Shown here one piece after another: positions 18,363-27,266 of a stretch of DNA of 64,000 nucleotides. The notes below the pieces were generated by a model, which was not told where the DNA came from, did no database searches, and was given only the letters and a program-made list of their open reading frames with translations. The translations under genes were made by a program, and so were the position numbers. Numbering within the stretch: the first letter of the stretch is position 1; each line of letters opens with the position of its first letter. The stretch covers positions 310,001 to 374,000 of the forward strand of contig NZ_BMGG01000010.1 of NCBI RefSeq assembly GCF_014640075.1, read 5' to 3'. This DNA comes from Chelatococcus reniformis. GTDB taxonomy: Bacteria; Pseudomonadota; Alphaproteobacteria; Rhizobiales; Beijerinckiaceae.

Positions 18363-18504
18363 CGTCGCCTGGAGGTCCCGGCGCGGCTGCTGCGGCGACC
18401 AACTTTGCGGCATTGCGGCGCCCGTCTGCCGCAAAACCGGTGCCCCGGCGGTGCCGTTCATGCTCTAAGCTCACCCGTGACGACCTCCTGCCGGGGAACG
18501 GTTC

Positions 18505-19146
18505 ATGACGGGCAAGATCATCACCGTGTCGCAACAGAAGGGGGGCTCCGGCAAGACCACGCTGGCGGCCCACCTGGCGGTGGCCTTCAGCCGGCCCGAT
18601 GCGCCGGTGGCGGTGCTCGACGTCGATCCCCAGGGCAGCCTGGGGCAATGGTTCGAGATGCGCGAGCAGACGCTGGGGGAGGCCAAGACCGGCCTCGTCT
18701 TCCGCACGGCCAGCGGCTGGGGCGCGCGGCGGGAGGCCCGCAGCCTCGTGCGCGATCATCATCTGGTGGTGATCGACACCCCGCCCAAGTCCGACCTGGA
18801 GACGCGGCCGGCGATCGAGGCGGCAGACCTGGTGGCGGTGCCGATCCAGCCGACGCACATCGACCTGTGGGCCGTCGACCCGACTCTGGCGATGATCGCC
18901 AAGGAGGGCAGCCGGTCGATCCTCGTCGCCAATCGCGTGGTGCGCCGCGCTGCCCTGACCGCCCAGGTGCTGGCGGCGGTCCAGCGTCTCGGCCACCTGG
19001 TGGCGGAAGCGCAGCTGGGCAACCGCGTCGCCTTTCCGGCCAGCATGGGGCAGGGCCGGGCGGTGGGCGAGACCCAGCCGGGCAGCTCCGGGGCGCTCGA
19101 GGTGGAGGCCCTGGCCAGTGAGGTCGCCCGCCACATCGGCCGCTGA
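18505..19146 (+). CDS. orphan ParA-family ATPase
   Basis: A 213-residue MinD/ParA-type P-loop ATPase. The deviant Walker A motif KGGSGKTT is at 12-19, Walker A' is in LDVDPQGS, and Walker B is in VVIDTPP. It has no N-terminal DNA-binding extension. There is no parB gene or centromere-like repeat nearby, so it is not a plasmid or chromosome partition operon; short orphan ParA proteins often position cytoplasmic or membrane clusters such as chemoreceptors or carboxysomes. No cargo gene can be named from the neighbourhood. It stands alone after a terminator and converges on the thioesterase gene. Confidence 0.88.
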   Translation: MTGKIITVSQQKGGSGKTTLAAHLAVAFSRPDAPVAVLDVDPQGSLGQWFEMREQTLGEAKTGLVFRTASGWGARREARSLVRDHHLVVIDTPPKSDLETRPAIEAADLVAVPIQPTHIDLWAVDPTLAMIAKEGSRSILVANRVVRRAALTAQVLAAVQRLGHLVAEAQLGNRVAFPASMGQGRAVGETQPGSSGALEVEALASEVARHIGR

Positions 19147-19192
19147 GCCGGCGCGCCTCGGGCCGGCGCGGCGCCGAACAGCCGGCTCGGCG

Positions 19193-19675
19193 CTATTCGG
19201 CCAGCGTCTCGTCGGCGAGCTCGCGCGCCTGGCCGAGCTGCTGGCGCAGGTTGAAGCCCTCCATCTGCTGCCCGCGCTTGAAGGTGCCGCTGGTGCGCAT
19301 CACCACCTCGCCGTCGGCGGTGACCAGGGCCTGGGTGAACACCAGGTTGCGGGTGACCCGCAGGATGTCCGTCGTGCCCTCGACCCAGCTGCCGAGGCGC
19401 GCGGGGCCGACGAAGTCCATGGTCATGCCGACCGTCGGCAGGAACTGACTGAGCCCCTCGGCGAAGTTGGCGCTCATGGGCATCAGCATATCGGCAAAGG
19501 CCATCAGCATGCCGCCGTGGGCCATCTGCATCGGATTGCAGTGGCGTTCCTCGACGCGGAAGCCGACGCGCAGGCGCCCCGCGTCGTATTTGGCGTAGAG
19601 CGGTCCGTTGATGGCGAAGAACGGCCCGCCGGCCTGGGGCAGGCGGATGAAGCCTTCGGGGATGGAGACGGTCAT
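19193..19675 (-). CDS. PaaI-family hotdog thioesterase
   Basis: The 160-residue protein has the hotdog fold of PaaI-type acyl-CoA thioesterases. The segment NPMQMAHGGMLMAFADMLMP (about 47-66) holds the HGG turn and the acidic residue on the central helix used in catalysis, followed by the TVGMTMDFVGPARLG strand. It should hydrolyse a small or aromatic acyl-CoA in the cytoplasm. It lies convergent to the parA gene and divergent from the cyclase-family gene, with no operon partner. Confidence 0.87.
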   Translation of the reverse strand: MTVSIPEGFIRLPQAGGPFFAINGPLYAKYDAGRLRVGFRVEERHCNPMQMAHGGMLMAFADMLMPMSANFAEGLSQFLPTVGMTMDFVGPARLGSWVEGTTDILRVTRNLVFTQALVTADGEVVMRTSGTFKRGQQMEGFNLRQQLGQARELADETLAE

Positions 19676-19904
19676 GGATATCCTGCGTGCGAGCGATCGA
19701 TCGGCGTAGCCGCTTACCCCCTCATCTCCGTGATCGCAGCTGCAACATCAAGTCGCCGTGCTGCATGACGGGGCCCGGAAGCTCCGCTTGCGCCACGCGG
19801 CTGGGACCTCGCCGCGGCTTGCCAGGGCCGGCGGGGCCGACCGATGATCGGTGCCCAAGGGCGCCCGCCGCGGCGCCCGGCGGCCAAGCACGGGAGGCTC
19901 AAGC

Positions 19905-20681
19905 ATGGCACGGCGGTTGATCGACATATCCGTCCCCCTCGAGAACGATGTCCCGGCCGATCCGCCGATCCAGACGCCCAAGCTGCACTACACGGACCAC
20001 CGGCAGTCGGCGCCGCTGGTCGCCTCGCTGTTTCCCGGCCTCAAGCCGGAGGACCTGCCGGATGGCGAGGGCTGGGCCGTGGAGCGGGCGGAGATCTCGA
20101 CCCACAACGGCACGCATCTGGATGCGCCCTATCACTTCCACTCCACCATGAACCGGGGCGAGCGTGCCATCACCATCGACGAGGTGCCGCTGGAGTGGTG
20201 CCTGCAACCGGGGGTGAAGCTCGATTTCCGCCACCTGCCGGACGGCTACGTGGCGACCCCCGCCGACGTCGAGGCAGAGCTTGGACGCATCGGCCACACG
20301 CTGAAGCCGCTGGAGATCGTGCTGGTCAATACACGTGCGGGCGAGCGCTATGGCGAGGCCGACTACGTCGATTCCGGCTGCGGCATGGGCTATGCGGCGA
20401 CCATGTACCTGCTCGAGCGCGGCGTGCGCGTCACCGGCACCGACGGCTGGAGCTGGGACGCGCCGTTCTCCCACACCGCCCGCAAGTTCGCCGAGACCGG
20501 CGATGCGAGCCTCATCTGGGAGGGTCACAAGGCCGGGCGTCACATCGGCTACTGCCACCTGGAGAAGCTGCACGGCCTGGAGCAGCTGCCCTCGACCGGC
20601 TTCACCGTGTCGTGCTTCCCCGTGAAGATCCGCGCCGCGTCGGCCGGCTGGACGCGGGCCGTGGCGATCATCGACGCCTAA
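19905..20681 (+). CDS. cyclase-family metal hydrolase (kynurenine formamidase-like)
   Basis: The 258-residue protein starts at the ATG at 19905 after GGGAGG. It has the family metal/active-site motif [13 protein letters not shown] (HxGTHxDxPxH, about 62-74) and further histidines and aspartates ([19 protein letters not shown]). Members hydrolyse amide or lactone-like bonds, e.g. N-formylkynurenine or isatin; polyketide cyclases were the origin of the name. No tryptophan genes adjoin it, so the substrate is open. The DUF1800 gene starts 84 bases downstream on the same strand. Confidence 0.85.
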   Translation: MARRLIDISVPLENDVPADPPIQTPKLHYTDHRQSAPLVASLFPGLKPEDLPDGEGWAVERAEISTHNGTHLDAPYHFHSTMNRGERAITIDEVPLEWCLQPGVKLDFRHLPDGYVATPADVEAELGRIGHTLKPLEIVLVNTRAGERYGEADYVDSGCGMGYAATMYLLERGVRVTGTDGWSWDAPFSHTARKFAETGDASLIWEGHKAGRHIGYCHLEKLHGLEQLPSTGFTVSCFPVKIRAASAGWTRAVAIIDA

Positions 20682-20765
20682 GCGGCGTCCCGGTCGCATG
20701 TGCGTCACGCTGCAGCCCCGTTTGGGCGCCACCATCGCCTCGTCGACCGCATTCGGGTCCTGCGC

Positions 20766-22307
20766 ATGGTGCTTGCTCAGCGGCGTTGCCTCCTCGGCGC
20801 CACCGCCTTCGTCGCCGTCCTGCTGGCGGCGCCGCTCGCGGTGCCGGCAGCCGTTGCCCGGGACGATGCGGCCGCGCAAAAGGATCTGGCCCTCCTGGAT
20901 GCGGTGACGTGGGGGGCCAGCCCCGCAAGCTTCGACCGGCTGGCGGCGATGGGCCGCGAGGCCTGGCTGCGCGACCAGCTGCACCCGGGCACCGGCGAGG
21001 CCTTGCCGGAGGCGGTTGCGGCCGAGATCGCAAGGCTCCAGCCGGCGGGATCGCTGTTCGAGCGGGTGGCCGCCTTCGATGCGCAGGCCAAGGCCGCCGC
21101 CGCCGAAATCGATCCCACCCGGCGAGAGGCGGCGCAGGCCGCCCACCAGACGGCGCTCACCGAGGCGGGCCGGGCCTCCGTTCATCAGGCGATCTTGCGT
21201 GCGCTTTACACGCCGGCGCAGCTGCGCGAGCGCATGACCTGGTTCTGGCTCAACCGCTTCAACGTCTTCATCGGCAAGGCGAACGTGCGCGCGAGCGTGG
21301 GCGACTACGTCGACACGGCCATCAGGCCCCATGCCCTCGGCCGCTTCCGCGACCTGCTGGCGGCGACGCTGCAGCACCCGGCCATGCTGCGCTACCTCGA
21401 CAACGCCGACAACGCCGCCGGCCGCATCAACGAGAACTACGCCCGCGAGCTGATGGAGCGCCACACCATGGGTGTCGGCTCCGGCTACACCCAGGCCGAC
21501 GTCGAGCAGCTGGCGCGGATCCTGACCGGGGTCGGCATCAGCAGCAGGGCGGAGCCGCCGCGGCTGAAGCTGCTGATGCAGGAGGACCTCGTCCGCGACG
21601 GGCTGTTCGAGTTCAATCCGGCCCGGCACGCCTACGGCCCCAAGGTACTGCTGGGCCGCCCGATCCAAAGCCGCGGCTTCGCCGAGGTGGACGAGGCGCT
21701 GGATATCCTCAGCCGACATCCCGCGACGGCCCGCAACGTCGGCCGCGCGCTCGCCACCTATTTCGTCGGCGATACGCCCGCCGAGGCGCTGGTGCAGAAG
21801 CTGGCGGCGACGTTCACGCGGACCGACGGCGACATCGCCGCCGTGCTCGATGAGCTGTTCCATGCGCCCGAGTTCGCTGTCGCCGCGGCCGGCGGCCGCT
21901 TCAAGGACCCGGTGCGCTTCGTCTTCTCGGCCCTGCGGCTCGCCTACGACACGCGCGTCATCCGCAACCCCGCTACCGTGCAGAGCTGGCTCACGCGCTT
22001 GGGCGAGGGGCTGTTCCTGCGCTCGACCCCCGACGGCTATCCCCTGGCGTCGGCGGCCTGGACCGGGCCCGGCCAGATGGTGACGCGCTTCGAGGTGGCG
22101 CGCCAGATCGGCTCGGGGCCGGCCAATCTGTTCAAGCCGGCGCCGGAGAGTGAGGCCGAGCCGGCCTTTCCGCTGCTCCAGAACCGTCTCTATTTCACCG
22201 TCCTCGCGGGCACGCTGGGCGAGCGCACGCAGGGCGTGCTGGCCCGCGCCGTCTCGCCGCAGGACTGGAATGCGCTGTTCCTGGCCTCGCCCGAGTTCAT
22301 GCATTGA
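20766..22307 (+). CDS. DUF1800 exported protein
   Basis: A 513-residue protein with a signal peptide from the ATG at 20766 (LLGATAFVAVLLAAPLAVPA, cleavage before ARDD). The DUF1800 hallmarks are RERMTWFWLNRFNVF and ENYARELMERHTMGVGSGYT. The molecular function of DUF1800 is not established; it is repeatedly found next to a DUF1501 gene, as here (55 bases downstream), and the two probably act together in the periplasm or on the cell surface. An upstream GTG at 20700 is possible but would break the signal peptide. Confidence 0.85.
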   Translation: MVLAQRRCLLGATAFVAVLLAAPLAVPAAVARDDAAAQKDLALLDAVTWGASPASFDRLAAMGREAWLRDQLHPGTGEALPEAVAAEIARLQPAGSLFERVAAFDAQAKAAAAEIDPTRREAAQAAHQTALTEAGRASVHQAILRALYTPAQLRERMTWFWLNRFNVFIGKANVRASVGDYVDTAIRPHALGRFRDLLAATLQHPAMLRYLDNADNAAGRINENYARELMERHTMGVGSGYTQADVEQLARILTGVGISSRAEPPRLKLLMQEDLVRDGLFEFNPARHAYGPKVLLGRPIQSRGFAEVDEALDILSRHPATARNVGRALATYFVGDTPAEALVQKLAATFTRTDGDIAAVLDELFHAPEFAVAAAGGRFKDPVRFVFSALRLAYDTRVIRNPATVQSWLTRLGEGLFLRSTPDGYPLASAAWTGPGQMVTRFEVARQIGSGPANLFKPAPESEAEPAFPLLQNRLYFTVLAGTLGERTQGVLARAVSPQDWNALFLASPEFMH

Positions 22308-22362
22308 CCGGGGCGGCGCGGCATCGCGCGTATCGCCGAGCGCCGGCGAAGAAGGGGGAGCC

Positions 22363-23562
22363 ATGGCCCGTGCCCTGATGAGCCGCCGCGAGCTGATCGC
22401 GGGCCTGGCCGGGGGCGCCGCCGTCGCGGGGCGGGCCTGGGCGGCGCCGCACACGGACGTGCGCCTGCTCGTCGTGTTCCTGCGCGGCGCCTACGACGCC
22501 GCCAACGTGGTGATTCCCGTCGGCAGTGACTTCTACTATCAGGCGCGCCCCCGGCTCGCCGTCGCCAGGCCCGACCCGGCCGATCCGGCCGCCGCCCTGG
22601 CGCTCGATGCCGATTGGGGCCTCCATCCGGCGCTCCGTGACACCATCCTGCCGCTCTACGCCAAGGGCCAGGCGGCGTTCGTTCCCTTCGCCGGCACCGA
22701 CGACCTCAGCCGCAGCCACTTCGGCACCCAGGACACCATCGAGCTCGGCCAAAACGCGCAAGGGGCACGCAACTACCAGTCCGGCTTCATGGCGCGTCTT
22801 GCGGCGGAGCTGACGCGCGTTCGTCCGATCGCCTTCACCGACCAGATGCCGCTGATCTTTCGAGGCGGCAGCGAGGTCGTGCCCAACGTCTCCATCAATC
22901 GGGTCGGCAAGCCGGGCGTCGATGACCGGCAGGCGGCCCTGATCGCGGCGATGTACCAGGGCTCGGCGCTTGAGGCGGCGGTGACGGAGGGGTTCCGGGT
23001 GCGCGACGAGGTCTTTCACGCCATCTCGGACCATCAGGCCCAGGCGGATCGGGGGGCGGTGTCGCCGCGCGGCTTCGAGCTGGCGGCGCGGCGCATCGGC
23101 CGCCTCATGCGCGAGCAGTTCAACCTGAGCTTCGTCGATGTCGGCGGCTGGGACACCCACGTCAATCAGGGGGCGGCGACCGGCTACCTGGCCGACCGGC
23201 TGGGTGAGGTCGGGCGCGGTCTCGTCGGCTTTGTCGAGGAGATCGGCTCGGGCTGGAGCAACACGGTGGTGGTGGTCCTCTCCGAGTTCGGCCGCACCTT
23301 CCGCGAGAACGGCAACCGCGGCACGGACCACGGCCACGGCAGCGCCTATTGGGTGCTCGGCGGCGGCATCCACGGCGGCCGTATATCCGGGCCGCAGGTC
23401 CGCATCGACGAGGCAAGCCTGTTTCAGAAGCGCGACTATCCGGTGCTGACCGACTACCGGGCCCTGCTGGCCGGCCTGTTTCAACGCCTATACGGCCTTG
23501 ATGCGGCCTCTCTTCAGCGCGTCTTCGCCGCCGTCAAGCCGGCCAAGCTCGATCTGGCTTGA
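22363..23562 (+). CDS. DUF1501 exported protein
   Basis: The 399-residue protein opens with a probable twin-arginine signal (SRRELIAGLAGGAAVAGRAWA) from the ATG at 22363 after GGGGGAG. The body matches DUF1501, a sulfatase/alkaline-phosphatase-like fold group: LLVVFLRGAYDAANVVIPVG, SHFGTQDTIELG, VDVGGWDTHVNQ, LSEFGRTFRENGNRGTDHGH. The Asp/His-rich motifs suggest metal binding. It follows the DUF1800 gene, its usual partner. The substrate is unknown. Confidence 0.87.
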   Translation: MARALMSRRELIAGLAGGAAVAGRAWAAPHTDVRLLVVFLRGAYDAANVVIPVGSDFYYQARPRLAVARPDPADPAAALALDADWGLHPALRDTILPLYAKGQAAFVPFAGTDDLSRSHFGTQDTIELGQNAQGARNYQSGFMARLAAELTRVRPIAFTDQMPLIFRGGSEVVPNVSINRVGKPGVDDRQAALIAAMYQGSALEAAVTEGFRVRDEVFHAISDHQAQADRGAVSPRGFELAARRIGRLMREQFNLSFVDVGGWDTHVNQGAATGYLADRLGEVGRGLVGFVEEIGSGWSNTVVVVLSEFGRTFRENGNRGTDHGHGSAYWVLGGGIHGGRISGPQVRIDEASLFQKRDYPVLTDYRALLAGLFQRLYGLDAASLQRVFAAVKPAKLDLA

Positions 23563-23598
23563 GCGCTCCGGGCGAAGCGCAGGCGCCTGCCGGCTCGT

Positions 23599-24156
23599 TC
23601 ACGCCGCCCGGCGGTGGCGGCCTTCCTCGACTTCCTCGACGATCTTGGCGACGAAGGCCGGGAGGTCCTTGGGGTTGCGGCTGGTGATGATGCCCTGGTC
23701 GACGACCACCTCCTTGTCGGTCCAGCGACCGCCGGCGTTGATCACATCGGTCTTGATGGACAGGTAGGAGGTCACGTCGCGGCCGCGCACCGCGTCGAGC
23801 TCCACCAGTAGCCACGGAGCGTGACAGATCGCGGCGACGATCTTCCCGCTCTCCAGGAACGCCCGGATGATCGCCAGCGCCGCCGGATTGATGCGCAGCA
23901 GGTCGGGGTTGATCTGGCCGCCGGGCAGCACGATGGCGTCGTAGGCGGCTGGATCGACCTGATCCAGCGTGAGGTCGACAGGCACGCTGTCGCCCCAGTC
24001 GGTGTGGTTCCAACCCCGGATCTGGCCGGCCTCGGGCGAGGCGAGCTCGACCGTCGCGCCCTTCTTCTTCAGCTCCTGCTGCGGCACCGTCAGCTCCGAT
24101 TGTTCGAAGCCATGGGTGGCGAGGATGAGAATGCGTGCCTGGGTGATTTGCGGCAT
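23599..24156 (-). CDS. DJ-1/PfpI family protein
   Basis: The 185-residue protein starts at the ATG at 24156. It carries the DJ-1/PfpI core: ILATHGFEQSEL, VLPGGQINPDLLR and the nucleophile elbow VAAICHAPWLL with Cys and His adjacent. PfpI-like members act as proteases, glyoxalases or protein/nucleotide deglycases; the sequence does not decide between them. It is a single gene, convergent with the DUF1501 gene, in a stress-protein style. Confidence 0.9.
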   Translation of the reverse strand: MPQITQARILILATHGFEQSELTVPQQELKKKGATVELASPEAGQIRGWNHTDWGDSVPVDLTLDQVDPAAYDAIVLPGGQINPDLLRINPAALAIIRAFLESGKIVAAICHAPWLLVELDAVRGRDVTSYLSIKTDVINAGGRWTDKEVVVDQGIITSRNPKDLPAFVAKIVEEVEEGRHRRAA

Positions 24157-24398
24157 GTGGTCCTCCGGATCAGGATGGTCGCTTCGCGCCACACCGCCAT
24201 AGCCGATGGCCAGGGGCGGCGATGGCGGGATACGGGGAGACGCCGATGGCCGGCGCCGCGCGCTTGGCTGTCCACAGCTAACGGCGGCCGCGCGACGACT
24301 GTTCCGCCGCTCGCTTGGGCCAGCCGGCTCTTGCCAAAGCGGCTGCCGTCTAGTCCATTGCGCGCCTTTCCGGGCCTCTGGCCCCGTCCGAACGCGTC

Positions 24399-25511
24399 GT
24401 GACCAGAAAGTCCATTCCGCCCTCGTCCAAGGCCGTCGCCTCCGCCCCCGGCGGACAGCCGACGCTGCTCGGCCTCCAGGTCCTGCGCGCGCTGGCGGCG
24501 CTGGCCGTCGCCATCCACCATGTGCAGCACGAGGCGGCACAGCTCGTCGCCCAGGACGGGCGGAGCTTCAGCGCCTCGCACGTGCTGCCGTGGCTCGCCG
24601 GCGTCGACGTCTTCTTCGTCATCTCCGGCTTCATCATGGTGCTCAGCTCGGCCAGGCTGTTCGCCCGCCCGGGGGCGTCGCGCGTCTTCTTGAGCCGCCG
24701 GCTGATCCGCATCGTGCCGATCTATTGGGCGGCGACCGGCCTATTTCTCGTGGTGATGCTGCTGACGCCGCAGGCCTTGAACAGCCCCCGTCCGGAGGTC
24801 TGGCAGGTCGTCGCCTCGCTCCTCTTCATCCCCTATGCGCGGCCCGACGGGCTCGTGCAGCCGGTCTATTCGCTGGGCTGGACGCTGAACTACGAGATGC
24901 TGTTCTACGTGCTGTTCGGCGCCGCGATCGGCCTGCCGCGCCACCTCGCGGTGGCGGCGGTCACGGCGCTGCTGGCGCTGGCTGTCGCGCTGGGGCTGGC
25001 GCTCGGGCCGCTGCCCGAGCCGCTCGCTTACTGGACCCAGCCGATCGTGCTGGAGTTCGTGCTCGGCATGGGGCTCGGGCTCCTGTACGCGCGCGGCGTG
25101 CGGTTGCCGCTGGCCGTTCGCGCCGGCCTGGCCGTCGCCGCCCTCCTGGCCTTGCATGCCGACCTGCCGCAGACCGGTGCGTTCGGCGCCTTCGGCAACG
25201 TCATCGGCTATGGCGTCCCCGGCGCCCTGCTGGTCGTGGCGGCCGCGTTCGGCCATGCGCCGGGCAAGCCGCCCCGTTTCGAGACGGCGCTGGCGACGCT
25301 GGGCGATGCGTCATACGCCCTCTACCTCGTGCACCCCTTCGCCATCCGCTTCGCCAGCCAGGCTCTGGTGGCGGCCCACCTCGCGCCAAACGTCCCGGCA
25401 GCGGCCTTCATCGCCGTTGGCCTCGTTGTGGCGGTGGCGGCGGCGCTCGCCGTGCACCGGTGGTTCGAGCAGCCGGTGCTGCGGCTGCTGCGGCGGCGCG
25501 TGGGCGTGTGA
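24399..25511 (+). CDS. acyltransferase 3 family membrane protein (ExoZ/OafA-like)
   Basis: The 370-residue protein starts at a GTG and has about ten membrane helices. The family motif RALAALAVAIHHV near the N-terminus holds the catalytic His, followed by GVDVFFVISGFIM and RRLIRIVPIYW. Such proteins transfer acetyl or other acyl groups to exported polysaccharides or lipids at the inner membrane. There are no polysaccharide genes nearby, so the acceptor is unknown. Its stop is separated from the opposing metallophosphatase gene by a palindromic repeat. Confidence 0.88.
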   Translation: MTRKSIPPSSKAVASAPGGQPTLLGLQVLRALAALAVAIHHVQHEAAQLVAQDGRSFSASHVLPWLAGVDVFFVISGFIMVLSSARLFARPGASRVFLSRRLIRIVPIYWAATGLFLVVMLLTPQALNSPRPEVWQVVASLLFIPYARPDGLVQPVYSLGWTLNYEMLFYVLFGAAIGLPRHLAVAAVTALLALAVALGLALGPLPEPLAYWTQPIVLEFVLGMGLGLLYARGVRLPLAVRAGLAVAALLALHADLPQTGAFGAFGNVIGYGVPGALLVVAAAFGHAPGKPPRFETALATLGDASYALYLVHPFAIRFASQALVAAHLAPNVPAAAFIAVGLVVAVAAALAVHRWFEQPVLRLLRRRVGV

Positions 25512-25537
25512 TCGAGCGCTCCAGACTTCAAGAGCTC

Positions 25538-25582
25538 GGAGCATTTCTGCTCGGATGACGCCATCCGCGCGAGACATGCTCC
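25538..25582. repeat. short palindromic repeat between convergent genes
   Basis: An imperfect hairpin with GGAGCATTTCT...CGGATG and CATCCG...AGACATGCTCC arms. It belongs to the same AGAGCATTT family as 45616-45664 and 57916-57963, each preceded by a GATTCAA-like stretch. Its position between two stop codons suggests that it also works as a bidirectional terminator. Confidence 0.75.
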
Positions 25583-25587
25583 CGAGG

Positions 25588-26490
25588 TCACGCCGCCGAG
25601 ATCTCGCCGAGGGCCGTCAGCTCGGCGATCTGGCCCCCGGGCTTGAGCCCGCGGCTGCGCACCACGATCGACGAGCGCGTGCCGTCGGGCGTGATGTCGA
25701 CCAGGTGGTAGCCCGCCCGATGCTGGCGCGCGCCGGCATAGGCCGAGGAGGAGGGGGCCCCGAGCGCCGGTACTGGCCGCGCGGGCCCGGCGAGGCGCGT
25801 CAGCTGGATGCGATGGTTGTGGCCGTGCAGGATGAGCTCTGCCCCCACCCGGGCGACGAGGCGCTCGAAGGCCGCCGCGTCGATCAGCTGCCGGGCCGGG
25901 CTGGTCGCGCTGCGGTAGGGCGCATGGTGGATCATGACGACGCGGCATACGCCTTCGCGCCCGAGATCGCTGAGCAGGTCGGCGAGCCGCGCCAGCTGCT
26001 GCGCTCCGACCCGGCCGCTGGCCAGGAACGGCAGCGTCGGCACGGCCGAGTTGGCGCCGATCAGGGCGACGCCGTCGCGTCGGCGCACATAAGGGAACGT
26101 CGGGGCGCTGGCTGGAACACCATCGTCGCCGGTCATCCATGGGCCCAGTGCCCGATAGAGCGGGACGGCCGAGCTGCGCACGTAGTTGTCATGGTTGCCG
26201 GGCACGAAGCTCACCCGGGCGGGCGGGCCCAGGCGCTCCAGGAAGCGGCGCGCCGCCGGGAATTCGGCGGCCAGCCCGATGTTGGCGACATCGCCGGTGA
26301 AGGCGATATGGTCGGGCTTGTGGGCGGTGATATCCGCCACGATGGCTCCGAGCACCCCCATGTCGTGGGTCGCGTGGCGGCCGCGCCGCCAGTTGACGTA
26401 ACCGGTGAGCCGCTTGCTGGCGAGGTCGACGAGCGTCGGCCGTGGCAGTGGGCCGATGTGGGCGTCGGAGAGATGGGCGATCAGTACCAT
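25588..26490 (-). CDS. calcineurin-like metallophosphoesterase (CpdA-like)
   Basis: A 300-residue two-metal phosphoesterase with all core motifs in order: HLSDAHIGP (D-x-H), FTGDVANIG (GD), VPGNHDNYV (GNHD), VMIHHAPY and LHGHNH. The layout resembles class III cyclic nucleotide phosphodiesterases (CpdA), but other phosphodiesters are possible. The start ATG at 26490 lies 10 bases after the stop of a 39-codon membrane ORF, whose stop codon overlaps the ribosome-binding GAGGA, so the two are likely translated in a coupled way. Confidence 0.9.
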   Translation of the reverse strand: MVLIAHLSDAHIGPLPRPTLVDLASKRLTGYVNWRRGRHATHDMGVLGAIVADITAHKPDHIAFTGDVANIGLAAEFPAARRFLERLGPPARVSFVPGNHDNYVRSSAVPLYRALGPWMTGDDGVPASAPTFPYVRRRDGVALIGANSAVPTLPFLASGRVGAQQLARLADLLSDLGREGVCRVVMIHHAPYRSATSPARQLIDAAAFERLVARVGAELILHGHNHRIQLTRLAGPARPVPALGAPSSSAYAGARQHRAGYHLVDITPDGTRSSIVVRSRGLKPGGQIAELTALGEISAA

Positions 26491-26500
26491 CCGGCTGTCC

Positions 26501-26620
26501 TCACCCTGATCGTCCAGTGGGCCACACGCGGGCGTTGCCGATGAGGATACCGGCGATCAGCACCAGGACGCCACCCACGATGACCCGGATGGCCGGCGGC
26601 AGGAAGGGCGTTTTCCGCAT
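26501..26620 (-). CDS. small single-pass membrane ORF upstream of the metallophosphatase
   Basis: A 39-residue ORF (MRKTPFLPPAIRVIVGGVLV..., ending ARVWPTGRSG). A positively charged start is followed by about 20 hydrophobic residues, so it would be a small inner-membrane peptide. Its TGA overlaps the ribosome-binding site of the phosphoesterase gene 10 bases before that start. No function can be named. The support is the membrane-helix pattern, the position and the coupling; an accidental ORF is not excluded. Confidence 0.5.
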   Translation of the reverse strand: MRKTPFLPPAIRVIVGGVLVLIAGILIGNARVWPTGRSG

Positions 26621-26784
26621 TGCGGGGCGTGATTCAGGAGATCACAAGCGGGCGGATGCGATCCCGGTCGCCCCGATCGCCGGGGAGGAGGGCGACAGGC
26701 GGCCGGGCGCAGCGTGGGGCCGAACCGCGCCCCCGCCGGGGCGCCGCCTGTGATATAGCCCGGCTTTGGGGAGTGACCGCGCCA

Positions 26785-27255
26785 ATGTCAGACCGGCTGG
26801 CTGAACGCATCGTCCGGCGGACCCTGCACACGTATTTCCGCTTTGCCCGCGGCCTGACGCTCGGCGTGCGCGGCGCCGTGTTCGATGCGGACGGCCGCAT
26901 CTTCCTCGTCCGCCACACCTATGTGCGCGGCTGGTACATGCCCGGCGGAGGGGTCGAGGTCGGCGAGGATGTGCTGACCTCCCTCAAGCGCGAACTGGCG
27001 GAGGAGGGCAACATCGTCCTCACCGGCGAGCCGCACCTGCACGGAATGTTCTTCAACGGCAGGGCCTCGCGGCGCGACCACGTGGTGCTCTACGTGGTCC
27101 GCGCCTTCGAGCAGTCAGGCCCGCGCGCGCCGGACCGGGAGATCGCCGAGACCGGCTTCTTCGCGATCGACGCCTTGCCGGCGGACACGACGCCGGCGAC
27201 CCGGGCTCGCCTCGCGGAGATTGTCGAGGGTGCCACGATCGCCGCGGAGTGGTGA
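26785..27255 (+). CDS. Nudix hydrolase
   Basis: The 156-residue protein has a full Nudix box (GGGVEVGEDVLTSLKREL, AEEGN; GX5EX7REUXEEXGU form) at about 53-75, so it should cleave a nucleoside diphosphate linked to another group with Mg2+. The N-terminal basic helix and the VLYVVRAFEQ strand fit small housekeeping Nudix enzymes. The ATG at 26785 is used in place of the longer open frame from 26620. It converges on the acyl-CoA ligase gene with 11 bases between stops. Confidence 0.9.
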   Translation: MSDRLAERIVRRTLHTYFRFARGLTLGVRGAVFDADGRIFLVRHTYVRGWYMPGGGVEVGEDVLTSLKRELAEEGNIVLTGEPHLHGMFFNGRASRRDHVVLYVVRAFEQSGPRAPDREIAETGFFAIDALPADTTPATRARLAEIVEGATIAAEW

Positions 27256-27266
27256 GGAGCGGCCCC

